Assembly (NCBI GenBank): GCA_003152315.1
Contig: PLZV01000031.1
Span: forward strand, 53,334 to 117,333
DNA from: Verrucomicrobiota bacterium
Lineage (GTDB): Bacteria > Verrucomicrobiota > Verrucomicrobiia > Palsa-1439
DNA: 64,000 bases
Direction of reading: 5' to 3'
A program made the position numbers and the translations under genes. Below the pieces are notes generated by a model, which was not told the DNA's origin, made no database searches, and saw nothing but the letters and a program-made list of their open reading frames with translations. Below, piece after piece: positions 17,101 to 25,344 of the stretch (the first letter of the stretch is position 1; each line of letters opens with the position of its first letter).

Positions 17101-18077
17101 GCTCCCGTCTTGTCCTGTCGCCGCGAAACATTTCCGGGGCTCTCCTGTCCGCTGCGAATCGGCGTCACACCCGCCGCGGTGCCGAACGCCATGGCCGTGG
17201 CCAGCGCGCGGTCGGATTCGATGTCCCAGAGATCATGGAAGAGGAACCATTGCTCGCTGTGCTGCCGGATCACGCGCTCCAGTGCCACGGCAACCTGCCG
17301 CATGATGTCGTCCACACTCTGCCGCGATTTGTCCGCCCAGATCGGTTCATCGACGATGTACGCAAACGTGTCGTCGGGCAGGCGAACCATGAACGTCGGC
17401 AACAGCGGCGCCCCGGTCGCCAGCGCGAGCTTCGCGGGCCCCTCGGGCAAGCGCGCCGGGCGACCGAAAAACTCGACGGTGCGATTCGCCGGCGAAAAAT
17501 CACGGTCGCCGATCACACCCAAAATTTCGTTGCGTCGCAGCGCGGCGATACACTCCCGGGCCGCGCGGCCAAAGGGAATCGGATGGATCCCGCGGGACAT
17601 GCGATACTGCTGGTAGAGGTTGTTAACCTTCTCATCGGGCACCCAAAGCGCCACCGCATTGAACTTGTAGCCCAGCGCCGCCAACGCCGCCGCCCCCAAC
17701 TCCCAGTTACCCAGGTGCGCGCTGACGAAGATGATCCCCTTGCCGTGCTGCAGCAAGCCGTCCAGCACCGCCGGCAGATTGCCGTAATGAACGATGCGTT
17801 CCATGCGCCGGCGGTCGAAGCGGAGGAACTTGAAGAAATCGACAAGAAACTTCGCGAAGTTCAGGAAGTTTTCGCGCGCCAGCGATCGCAGCGCGCGCGG
17901 GGACAGGGCCACGCCGCTGTTCGCGTGAATTTGCTTGAGGTTGGAAATGACGCACTCGCGGCCGCGCTTGTCGAACACGATGTAGAAGTCCGCCACGCGG
18001 CGGGCGAGGCCGTAGCTCATGCGGCGCGGCAGCAGCCGCGCGAGCAATTCGGCAGCCTTAAGCCGATAATACTTCAT
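17097..18077 (-). CDS. LpxL/HtrB-like lysophospholipid or lipid A acyltransferase
   Basis: A 326-residue protein of the lysophospholipid acyltransferase superfamily, lauroyl/myristoyl-transferase branch. The catalytic motif is 'SAHLGNWELG' (about 119-128, the H...E dyad), followed by 'GVIGDRDFSPANRTVEFFGRPA' and 'GAPLLPTFMVR', both usual in LpxL. A hydrophobic N-terminal stretch is weak. In Gram-negatives such enzymes add secondary acyl chains to lipid A; here the neighbours (GT28 and GT2) suggest a membrane glycolipid. It overlaps both flanking genes by 4 bp, indicating translational coupling. Confidence 0.9.
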   Translation of the reverse strand: MKYYRLKAAELLARLLPRRMSYGLARRVADFYIVFDKRGRECVISNLKQIHANSGVALSPRALRSLARENFLNFAKFLVDFFKFLRFDRRRMERIVHYGNLPAVLDGLLQHGKGIIFVSAHLGNWELGAAALAALGYKFNAVALWVPDEKVNNLYQQYRMSRGIHPIPFGRAARECIAALRRNEILGVIGDRDFSPANRTVEFFGRPARLPEGPAKLALATGAPLLPTFMVRLPDDTFAYIVDEPIWADKSRQSVDDIMRQVAVALERVIRQHSEQWFLFHDLWDIESDRALATAMAFGTAAGVTPIRSGQESPGNVSRRQDKTGA

Positions 18078-19216
18078 GCGGCAACAGCGGATTTTGCGGC
18101 CAGAAGCTGCAGGATCTCCTGCGCCGCACGATCAGATGCGCGTGGACGTCCCAGCGCGCCGGCGGCCTCGCGCATCGCCCAGAGTTTGCGGGGGTCCCGC
18201 AGGAACTCATCGACGAACAACATCACGTCGTTGGCGTCCTGGGCTTCCACCGCGACGTTCTGGGAAAGCAGGTACTCGGTGTTCTTGGCCTCCTGCCCGG
18301 GGATTGGGTTGATAATGATCATCGGCAACTTCTTCACCAGGGCTTCGGCCGTCGTGATGCCACCGGGCTTGGTGATGATCATCTCGGCGATCTCCATCAA
18401 CTCGTTGATGTTTTCAACGAACCCAAAAATCCTTGTCGTGTGGCGCAGCTTGGGGCCCTTGCGCGCCAGTCGATCCTGAAGTTCTACATTCTTGCCGGTG
18501 ATGACAATGATGTCGAAAGGCTGCGGCAATTTGTTCAGCTTGCGAATCACGGATTTCATCGGGCCCAGGCCCAGGCTGCCGCCCATGACGAGGATCTTCG
18601 GGAGATCTGGCTTGAGCCCGAGGCTTTTGATCACCGCCGCCTTGTCGACCGGCCGTTGGAAGCGGTCGTTCGTCGGGATGCCGAAGGCTTTCACCCGCTC
18701 CGGAAGCACCCCTTGCCCGATCAACTTCTGACGCGTCTCTTCGCTCGGGGCCACATACATATCGACATTGGGATCGGCCCAGTACCGGTGCGCCACGAAA
18801 TCGGTCAGCACGCCGATGAGCAGGGGCTTCTTGAGTCCCGTCGCGCGCTTCCACGATGCCATCACCCCGCAGGCAAACGCCTGGGTGCACACGATGGCAT
18901 CCGGAGAAAATTCCTTCAGCAGTTTTTGCAGCTTGCGCGAATTGCCGCGATTGAGTAGTTCACGGATTTTCGCCGTGCGCACCTTGAATTCGGGGTTGTC
19001 GTACATCCACTCCCAGATTTCGGGCGCCGTTTTCAGCGCCGCCAGATACGCCCGCAGCGTTACCTTCGACAGCACAGGGTTCGCATGGCTGAAGGAATCC
19101 AGCAGCATCGACTCCAGCGGCACCTCGAGCCGGCGCATGGCGGACTCGACGGCGACCGCCGCCGAGTAATGACCGGAATGCTTCGTCAAATAGAGAAATA
19201 GAATTCGCCTCGTCAT
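18074..19216 (-). CDS. GT28 family glycolipid synthase (MGDG synthase/UgtP-like)
   Basis: About 380 residues from the ATG at 19216; the upstream in-frame extension was rejected because similarity starts at 'RRILFLYLTKHSGHYSAA'. The N-terminal half resembles the MGDG-synthase acceptor domain, with 'CTQAFACGVMASWK' and 'DFVAHRYWADPNVDMYV'. The C-terminal half is the GT28 domain with 'ILVMGGSLGLGP', 'ITGKN' and the donor-binding motif 'ITKPGGITTAEAL' (about 289-301). Members transfer hexose to diacylglycerol. It is the first gene of the three-gene glycolipid operon, with TTGACC-N18-TATGCT upstream. Confidence 0.88.
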   Translation of the reverse strand: MTRRILFLYLTKHSGHYSAAVAVESAMRRLEVPLESMLLDSFSHANPVLSKVTLRAYLAALKTAPEIWEWMYDNPEFKVRTAKIRELLNRGNSRKLQKLLKEFSPDAIVCTQAFACGVMASWKRATGLKKPLLIGVLTDFVAHRYWADPNVDMYVAPSEETRQKLIGQGVLPERVKAFGIPTNDRFQRPVDKAAVIKSLGLKPDLPKILVMGGSLGLGPMKSVIRKLNKLPQPFDIIVITGKNVELQDRLARKGPKLRHTTRIFGFVENINELMEIAEMIITKPGGITTAEALVKKLPMIIINPIPGQEAKNTEYLLSQNVAVEAQDANDVMLFVDEFLRDPRKLWAMREAAGALGRPRASDRAAQEILQLLAAKSAVAA

Positions 19217-19234
19217 CTGGTCCGTACCCCATGC

Positions 19235-19264
19235 AGCATACAAAATGGCGTGAACACGGGTCAA
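19235..19264 (-). promoter_or_regulatory. Promoter of the glycolipid operon
   Basis: Minus strand: TTGACC (19259-19264), 18 bp spacer, TATGCT (19235-19240), 18 nt upstream of the GT28 start codon. Confidence 0.5.
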
Positions 19265-19415
19265 TCAAACTATTTGCTTGCCTCACGAAGCGCGCCCTGG
19301 GCTAAACTTCGTCGGTTCCATTCGAGATTCAATTTATGGTGTTGATCAATTCATGGCTGAATCGCTCTGACCGACGACGAGACCGGCCCCTGGATTGGGG
19401 AGTCACTGCGCGACA

Positions 19416-20393
19416 ATGACCATGACGCAACTCATCCGCACCCGGCCGTGCCCCAATTGCTTCCTCTGCGGAGCAACTGGCGAACTCCTCTACTCGAACT
19501 TGTCCGATCGGTTGTCCGAGACCCCCGGCGTTTGGCAAATGAAGCGCTGCCCCCAGGAAAGATGTGGTTTGCTGTGGCTTGACCCGATGCCGGAGGAACG
19601 CGATCTCCCCTTGATTTATGAGAGCTACTACACCCACCAGGATAAACCACCTGCGGTTCGCGGACTCGCCAGACGGGTGGCGCATTGGACCTATCATGCC
19701 TTGTTGCGGACCACAGGATTGGCAGGCCAGCGTGAAGAGTTGTTCTCCCTGTATCTGCGCGGCACACAGCCCGGTCGGTTGCTTGACGTTGGCTGCGGCG
19801 ATGGAGGCCGGCTCGCCCGTTGGCAGACCATGGGTTGGGAGGTCGAGGGACAGGAGGTCGACGCGACAGCGGCGGAACGGGCCCGCGCCCGTTACGGACT
19901 ACGCGTGCACCTGGGTGCGCTGTCAGATATTGCGTTACCCGATTCCACCTTCGATGTCGTCACCATGAGCCACGTGATCGAACATGTGCCCGACCCGCTG
20001 GCCCTGCTGAAAGAATGCCGCCGTATCCTGAAACCCGGCGGCCGATTGATCGCCGTCACGCCGAACGTGAACAGTCTTGGCCACCATCGCTTCGGTGCCT
20101 GTTGGAGGGGTCTTGAACCGCCGAGGCACCTTCACCTGTTCTCGCCGACTACGCTCAACGACCTCGGAGTTCGAGCGGGCTTCCATTCCGTTCGGACATC
20201 GACTACCGCTGTCAACGCGCAATTCCTTGCGGAAGCAAGCCTTTGTATCGCCCGCACCGGGCGTTACCGTTTTGGTGCGCGCATGGAGCCGGGGCTCGTG
20301 GTCCGGTCTCTGCTGTTTCAATTCCGCGCGCTGGCCGTGCACCTCGCGCGCAAAGACTCCGGTGAGGAGTGCGTCTTCAACGCGGTCAAATAA
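19416..20393 (+). CDS. SAM-dependent methyltransferase with N-terminal zinc-ribbon
   Basis: About 325 residues. The N-terminus has CxxC pairs (CPNCFLC and later CPQERCGLLWLDP) typical of sugar/glycan-cluster methyltransferases. The SAM-binding motif I is 'LLDVGCGDGGRLARW' and the later motif 'FDVVTMSHVIEHVPDPLALLKE..RILKPGG'. The ATG at 19416 was preferred to an upstream TTG at 19395. It opens a plus-strand cluster of methyltransferases and glycosyltransferases, so a role in modifying a surface polysaccharide or lipid-linked glycan is likely. The acceptor is unknown. Confidence 0.87.
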   Translation: MTMTQLIRTRPCPNCFLCGATGELLYSNLSDRLSETPGVWQMKRCPQERCGLLWLDPMPEERDLPLIYESYYTHQDKPPAVRGLARRVAHWTYHALLRTTGLAGQREELFSLYLRGTQPGRLLDVGCGDGGRLARWQTMGWEVEGQEVDATAAERARARYGLRVHLGALSDIALPDSTFDVVTMSHVIEHVPDPLALLKECRRILKPGGRLIAVTPNVNSLGHHRFGACWRGLEPPRHLHLFSPTTLNDLGVRAGFHSVRTSTTAVNAQFLAEASLCIARTGRYRFGARMEPGLVVRSLLFQFRALAVHLARKDSGEECVFNAVK

Positions 20394-20402
20394 GGCATCA
20401 TC

Positions 20403-21152
20403 ATGAATCTGCGACGTGTCGCCAAACGCTTTGCCACCAACTTGCGCAAGTTCACTCACCTGGTTGGCAGGCCGCTCGATCGGGATGTGATCGCGGCCGC
20501 GTACGTGCATGGCACCGGCTTGGAAGTCGGGGCCTTGCATAACCCACTACCGGTTCCCAAATCGGCTCACGTCAAGTACGTTGACCGCCTCGCCGTAAAC
20601 GAATTGCGAAATCAATACCCGGAACTCGCCTCCGAGCCGCTCGTCGATGTGGACATTGTTGACGATGGCGAGGAATTGGCCGCGATTGCTGACGCGAGCC
20701 AGGACTTCGTCATTGCCAATCACTTCCTCGAACATTGCCAAAACCCCATTCGCGCCCTCCTCAATCATTTCCGCGTCTTGAAACCGGATGGCATTCTTTA
20801 CCTCGCGCTTCCCGACAAGCGTCACTCCTTCGATTGCGACCGGCCTTCCACCGCCCTCGAACATGTGTGGCGCGATTTCCATGAGGGGCCCGCGTGGTCC
20901 CGTCGGCAACATGTGGAAGAATACGTGACACTGGTTCAGAAGATTCGCGATCGTGCCGAAATCGACAAAGCCATTGCGCGCCTTCTCGATATACACTTTA
21001 GCATCCATTACCACGTCTGGACGGAGATCGAGATGATCGAATTCCTCGTCTCGGTTCAACAGCGGTTGCCCCTCGATTTTGAATTCGAACTTATTTTCAA
21101 GAACCGCATCGAAATCATCTTTGTCCTCCGAAAAACCGGTCCACCCGCGTGA
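20403..21152 (+). CDS. SAM-dependent methyltransferase domain protein
   Basis: A 249-residue protein. The type 11 methyltransferase core is visible as 'GTGLEVGALHNPLPVP' (degenerate motif I), 'VDIVDDGEELAAIADAS' and 'FVIANHFLEHCQNPIRALLNHFRVLKPDG'. Proteins with the 'GLEVGALHNP' signature are frequent in polysaccharide gene clusters. It starts 10 bp after the previous gene, and its stop overlaps the GTG of the next gene by 4 bp, so the cluster is one transcription unit. Substrate unknown. Confidence 0.85.
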   Translation: MNLRRVAKRFATNLRKFTHLVGRPLDRDVIAAAYVHGTGLEVGALHNPLPVPKSAHVKYVDRLAVNELRNQYPELASEPLVDVDIVDDGEELAAIADASQDFVIANHFLEHCQNPIRALLNHFRVLKPDGILYLALPDKRHSFDCDRPSTALEHVWRDFHEGPAWSRRQHVEEYVTLVQKIRDRAEIDKAIARLLDIHFSIHYHVWTEIEMIEFLVSVQQRLPLDFEFELIFKNRIEIIFVLRKTGPPA

Positions 21153-22024
21153 GCCTTTGCATCGTCATCGTCAGTTACAATGTCAGCGATCGACTCCGTG
21201 ATTGCCTGCGCAGCCTGTCTGGGCAGCGCGTGATCGTGGTGGACAACGCCAGCAGCGATGGCAGCGCCGCGATGGTTCACACCGAGTTTCCGACAGTCGA
21301 ACTGGTCGCCAACACTGACAACCGCGGCTTTGCTGCGGCTTGCAATCAGGGGATCGCCGCGAGCACGGAAGATTTTATCCTGATCCTGAATCCAGACACG
21401 GTCGCGACTCCCGTCGCGCTGCAAATACTGTTGGACGTCATGCGTACGGAATCACGCGCCGGCGCCTGTGGGCCGCGCTTACTCAATCCCGACGGTTCGC
21501 TGCAACCTTCCTGCCGCCGTTTTCCCATCCTGCCGCGCTTGCTCTTGGATGAGTTGGGTTTTGGAAAACTTTTCCCGCACTCCAAATTCTTCGGCGGCTA
21601 TCGCATGACGTGGTGGGCGCACGACCAACTTCTCGAAGTGGATCAATTAATGGGAGCGGCGTTGTTGTTGCGACGCGCGGCCCTGGAACAAGTCGGCACG
21701 TTCGACGAACGCTTCTTCATGTACTTCGAGGAGGTGGACCTGTGTCTGCGACTTCGCGATGCGGGCTGGAAAGTGCTGTTCGTGCCCGGCGCCGAGGTCA
21801 TGCATCACGGCGGACAGAGCGCGCGGCAAGGGCTGCGGGAAGCGACACTGTACCGTTATCGCAGCCTGGGGGCGTTCTATCGAAAGCACTATCCGGGTTG
21901 GCACTTGGCAGTGTTTAAAGTGGCGATGGGTGTGGCCATCATGATGCGTCTGGTTCTCTATACGTTTCAACCCGCCAAGCGGGCCGCCTTCAGCGCGGTT
22001 CTGCGCCACATTCTTTCGTTGTAA
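21149..22024 (+). CDS. GT2 rhamnosyltransferase-like glycosyltransferase
   Basis: A 291-residue GT-A enzyme of the WbbL/rhamnosyltransferase type, from a GTG overlapping the previous stop. Motifs are 'IVIVSYNVSDRL', 'VVDNASSDGS', 'ANTDNRGFAAACNQG', 'ILNPDT' (DxD-equivalent), and the family-typical 'FDERFFMYFEEVDLCLRLRDAGW' (about 189-211). A C-terminal hydrophobic stretch (256-272) may anchor it to the membrane. It is closely related to the next gene; the pair look like a tandem duplication with divergence. It probably adds successive sugars of a surface glycan. Confidence 0.9.
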   Translation: MSLCIVIVSYNVSDRLRDCLRSLSGQRVIVVDNASSDGSAAMVHTEFPTVELVANTDNRGFAAACNQGIAASTEDFILILNPDTVATPVALQILLDVMRTESRAGACGPRLLNPDGSLQPSCRRFPILPRLLLDELGFGKLFPHSKFFGGYRMTWWAHDQLLEVDQLMGAALLLRRAALEQVGTFDERFFMYFEEVDLCLRLRDAGWKVLFVPGAEVMHHGGQSARQGLREATLYRYRSLGAFYRKHYPGWHLAVFKVAMGVAIMMRLVLYTFQPAKRAAFSAVLRHILSL

Positions 22025-22153
22025 GCCCCCTTCCCTGCGAGGCCGTTGCCGGTATTGGATTGGCAAACACCGCCATTCAGCGGTATGGTCAACGCGCAAT
22101 GAGCCGGGCGCCGGGGGCGCATTGCGAGCACGGTATGGCGGTTTCCGCTTGGA

Positions 22154-23029
22154 TTGATGAACCTGTTTTGCACCATTGTCATCGTCAGTTACAACTGCCG
22201 CCAGGCGTTGCAGACGTGTCTGCTCACACTGACTTCGGCAGGTGACCCGCCACCCATTCTCGTTGTCGATAACGGTTCCACCGACGGCACGACCGAGATG
22301 ATCGCGCGCGATTTTCCCACGGTTCAACTCATCCAGAACACCGAGAACCACGGTTTTGCCGCGGCCTGCAACCAGGGCATCCGGGCAGGTGCCTCGGATT
22401 TCATTCTGTTGCTGAACCCGGACACCATGCTGAGGCCGGCCACCTTGCAAAAACTTATGGACACCATGCGAGCACAGCCGACTATCGGCGCGTGCGGGCC
22501 GCGCGTGCTCAACACGGACGGCTCGCTGCAGCCATCTTGTCGCCGGTTCCCAACACTCGGGGCGATCGTCTGTGACGAGCTGGGGCTGGGCCGCTTGTTC
22601 CCGCACAGCCGCTTTGCCAAATACCGAATGAACGGCTGGGAGCACGATAAAACTCGTGACGTCGATCAGCTCATGGGTTCCTGCCTGCTCCTGCGCCGCA
22701 CGATGCTGGAACATATCGGCCTTCTCGACGAGCAATTCTTTCTTTATTTCGAAGACGTGGATTTGTGCCTGCGACTCTGGCGAACTGGCTGGCGTGTTGT
22801 ATTCGTCGCGGATCTCACGGTCACGCATCTCGGCGGCGAAAGCAGCAACACCGATCCTCGCAATTCCCTGGGCCATCGTTACAGCAGCCTGTTCGCCTTC
22901 TATCGCAAACACTATCCCAAGTGGCACCTGCCAGTCCTGCGGCTCTTCGTCCAAATTACCGCGGTTGCTCGCGCGGCCCGTGGTCAGCGCGAGTATTGGC
23001 CGGTCGCCAGGTATGCCTGGAAACTGTGA
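22154..23029 (+). CDS. GT2 rhamnosyltransferase-like glycosyltransferase (paralogue)
   Basis: A 291-residue paralogue of the preceding gene, colinear throughout: 'IVIVSYNCRQAL', 'VVDNGSTDGTTEM', 'NTENHGFAAACNQGI', 'LLNPDTMLRPATLQ', 'PSCRRFP', and 'LDEQFFLYFEDVDLCLRLWRTGW'. The 129 bp gap between the two genes holds no recognisable feature. Its TGA overlaps the GTG of the next gene (23026), which indicates coupled translation. Specificity cannot be read from sequence. Confidence 0.9.
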   Translation: MMNLFCTIVIVSYNCRQALQTCLLTLTSAGDPPPILVVDNGSTDGTTEMIARDFPTVQLIQNTENHGFAAACNQGIRAGASDFILLLNPDTMLRPATLQKLMDTMRAQPTIGACGPRVLNTDGSLQPSCRRFPTLGAIVCDELGLGRLFPHSRFAKYRMNGWEHDKTRDVDQLMGSCLLLRRTMLEHIGLLDEQFFLYFEDVDLCLRLWRTGWRVVFVADLTVTHLGGESSNTDPRNSLGHRYSSLFAFYRKHYPKWHLPVLRLFVQITAVARAARGQREYWPVARYAWKL

Positions 23030-24063
23030 AGGTCCTTTTTCTCACGCAAACCAGCGCGCTCGGCCCCTCCAGCCGCTATCGCGTTTATCAGTTGCTGCCA
23101 TGGCTGCAAAAGCTCGGCATTGCCTGCGAAGTCTCACCCGCCATTGATGATGCGCTCTATCGAAGCCTCTATCTTGATTTGGGAGAGCCAGCTTCCCGGC
23201 GTGCCGCTTTTTCGGCGACCTGGCGACGACGTCGTGCCGACCTGCAACACGTTGAAGACTTTGATGCGGTCTTCGTGCAAAAGGGTGTTTTTCCCGGATT
23301 GTACTCCGGCTTTGAACGCAAGATCGCCGCGCGCAAACCGGTCGTCTTTGACTTCGATGATGCGATCTGGCTGCCACGCGTCGGCGGCTCGCGTGTGTTG
23401 CGCGCGTTGCACCGTGAGTCTGCGGTGCAAGATATCCTGCGGCGCGCGACCGCGGTCATCGCGGGCAACAACTTTCTGGCTGATTACGCGACCCGCTTCA
23501 ACCGCAAGGTAACCGTTGTCCCCAGTTCGATCGATCCTGCGGCTTATCGGCCCGCCGCCAACTCGAACGTGGTCGGCTGGATCGGTAGTCGAACCACCCT
23601 GCCGTACCTGAAACCGTTGCGGCCGGTCTTTGAAACACTGGGCATCAAACCCCGCGTCATCGCATCCGGCGACCCGACCCGGCTCGGTTTCGAAGTCGAG
23701 TTTCGTCCGTGGCGTCTGGAAACGGAAATGGAAGAGTTGTCGCAGATCGGCATTGGGATCGCGCCGTTACCGGATACACCCTGGGAGCGCGGTAAGTGCG
23801 GCGTGAAGATCCTTCAATACATGGCCTGCGGTATCCCCGTCGTCGCGTCGCCGGTGGGTGTGAACGCTCACATTGTCGTGGACGGCGTGAATGGTTTTCT
23901 GGCAAAGAACAACGAAGAATGGACAACCGCCCTCCGCGCGCTGATTGCTGATCCAAATCTGCGGCAACGGCTCGGCGCAGCCGGCTGTGCGACCGTGGAA
24001 CAGAGCTTCACCGTTCAGCGCGCGGCCACGGCTGTCAATTCAGTGTTGCGCTCCGTGGTTTGA
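23026..24063 (+). CDS. GT4-type (GT-B fold) glycosyltransferase
   Basis: 345 residues from a GTG that overlaps the previous stop codon; longer in-frame starts lie inside the upstream gene. The N-terminus 'VKVLFLTQTSALGPSSRYRVYQLLPWL' is typical of GT4 enzymes acting in polysaccharide synthesis. The donor domain has 'VGWIGSRTTLPYLKPL' and the signature 'GIGIAPLPDTPWERGKCGVK' with 'MACGIPVVASPVG' (about 260-290). It is the last gene of the plus-strand cluster, and its 3' end overlaps the convergent membrane glycosyltransferase gene by 49 bp. Confidence 0.9.
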   Translation: MKVLFLTQTSALGPSSRYRVYQLLPWLQKLGIACEVSPAIDDALYRSLYLDLGEPASRRAAFSATWRRRRADLQHVEDFDAVFVQKGVFPGLYSGFERKIAARKPVVFDFDDAIWLPRVGGSRVLRALHRESAVQDILRRATAVIAGNNFLADYATRFNRKVTVVPSSIDPAAYRPAANSNVVGWIGSRTTLPYLKPLRPVFETLGIKPRVIASGDPTRLGFEVEFRPWRLETEMEELSQIGIGIAPLPDTPWERGKCGVKILQYMACGIPVVASPVGVNAHIVVDGVNGFLAKNNEEWTTALRALIADPNLRQRLGAAGCATVEQSFTVQRAATAVNSVLRSVV

Positions 24064-25175
24064 AACATGCCGCTCGCCAGCACGCAGACGAACGGCATCA
24101 CGTACACGCTGAACCTCAAATCCGCGTAGGTTAATGCGTGGATCAGCATCACATACACGATCAGAGACAACATCAACACCACCTCAAGGTTCCAGGGCCA
24201 GCGCCGGCGCAACCCGAGAGCCATTGCCGCCAAATAGGTGAGTTGGATGATGACCGAACTATACTCTTCCCGCCGCTTCGCTCCCAGACACCAGAAACGG
24301 ACGCATTTGCGAAGACAAATCTTCGTCGCCTTGACCGGATCGTGGATAATCTCTTTCCAGGCGGCCGCATAGTAGATGTGGTCCAGTTCGACAACCGACG
24401 CGCTGGCATGCTGTAGTTTTATCTCCTCCACGGCCTGCAACCAAATTGGTTTCCCGGGCCCCTCCCACAGGCCGAGTGTCGGCTGATAGTTCCCGATAAA
24501 GGTGGTAACTCCACCCCGCTCGGTGGCCACGGGCAGAAACGCGCCGTTGGTCACGACCTCGTTACGCCAGGTCCACGGGGCAATCACGACGACCATCCCG
24601 GTCAACAGCGCGGCAACGCGTGAGAACGGCACGCGATGCAGGAAGGCCAACCCCAGCACTGCGAGGGGCCATGCCAGAAACGTGGGTTTGCACAGGTTCA
24701 CCAACGCGAGTATCCCGCCGGCCGCCAACCACGCCCAAATCTTCCCATTGCGTAATGCCAGCAACTGCACGCCCACGTAGCTTACCAACAACGTTGTCAG
24801 CACGACCTCCTTGCTGATGAACGCCACGCGCCAAATCGCGAACGGATAAACAGCCCACAACGCCGCTGCCTTCCAATTACGCCGCGTCATCAGGTACAAC
24901 AGACCACAGGTCCCCGTGTCCAACAGCGCCTGCAGAAACTTTACCATCACCGGCGAACCAGCCACTGCCACGAACACGGGATACACCGGCCCCCGGGTGA
25001 CATCGTCGTAATGTCCCTCGCGAATCGTTTGGGCGATCAAACCATAGCCGTCGCCATCTTCCCGCAGATGCCAGCGTTGCTGGAAGATAGGAAACAAGCA
25101 GAAGGCAAACACCAGACGCGCCACCAGCGCGACGAGGAGACAGATCCACAACGGTCGTAAGGCAAGTGCCCGCAT
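24015..25175 (-). CDS. ArnT/PMT-like (GT39) integral membrane glycosyltransferase
   Basis: About 386 residues with roughly nine to ten membrane helices. Near the first extracytoplasmic loop is 'HLREDGDGYGLIAQTI', the acidic motif region of GT-C enzymes, followed by 'GPVYPVFVAVAG'. The start at 25175 was chosen because upstream codons run through a tRNA gene. GT39/ArnT-type enzymes transfer sugars from polyprenyl-phosphate carriers on the periplasmic face, and the polyprenol-phosphate-type GT2 gene at 16429 could make such a donor. That link is inference. It overlaps the convergent GT4 gene by 49 bp. Confidence 0.8.
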   Translation of the reverse strand: MRALALRPLWICLLVALVARLVFAFCLFPIFQQRWHLREDGDGYGLIAQTIREGHYDDVTRGPVYPVFVAVAGSPVMVKFLQALLDTGTCGLLYLMTRRNWKAAALWAVYPFAIWRVAFISKEVVLTTLLVSYVGVQLLALRNGKIWAWLAAGGILALVNLCKPTFLAWPLAVLGLAFLHRVPFSRVAALLTGMVVVIAPWTWRNEVVTNGAFLPVATERGGVTTFIGNYQPTLGLWEGPGKPIWLQAVEEIKLQHASASVVELDHIYYAAAWKEIIHDPVKATKICLRKCVRFWCLGAKRREEYSSVIIQLTYLAAMALGLRRRWPWNLEVVLMLSLIVYVMLIHALTYADLRFSVYVMPFVCVLASGMFQTTERNTELTAVAAR

Positions 25176-25182
25176 CGAAAAA

Positions 25183-25259
25183 TGGTGGGCGTGACAGGAC
25201 TCGAACCTGTGACCTTTCGGGTGTGATCCGAACGTTCTAGCCAACTGAACTACACGCCC
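25183..25259 (-). tRNA. tRNA-Val (anticodon CAC)
   Basis: The minus strand gives acceptor GGGCGTG/CACGCCC, D-arm TAGTTCAGTTGGCTAGA, anticodon stem TTCGG/CCGAA with loop ATCACAC (anticodon CAC), T-arm with GGTTCGAGTCC and an encoded CCA. 77 nt. A promoter-like TTGAAA-N17-TAGTCT sits upstream. Confidence 0.9.
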
Positions 25260-25276
25260 TTCCAAAAGTGATTCGC

Positions 25277-25305
25277 AGACTATCAAGGGTCCTTGCAGTT
25301 TTCAA
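25277..25305 (-). promoter_or_regulatory. Promoter of tRNA-Val
   Basis: Minus strand: TTGAAA (25300-25305), 17 bp spacer, TAGTCT (25277-25282), placing transcription start about 10 nt before the mature 5' end. Confidence 0.5.
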
Positions 25306-25308
25306 GTC

Positions 25309-25338
25309 TTGAGGTCGACAGCCTTGAAACCGTAAGCT
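25309..25338 (+). promoter_or_regulatory. Promoter candidate for the DUF2079 gene, leaderless
   Basis: TTGAGG (25309-25314), 18 bp spacer, TAAGCT (25333-25338). Only 6 nt separate the -10 from the ATG at 25345, so the mRNA would begin at or next to the start codon. Confidence 0.4.
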
Positions 25339-25344
25339 CCACTT

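Noticed and set aside
21647..22954. 435-codon minus-strand open frame
   Set aside because: Antisense to two well-supported GT2 genes.
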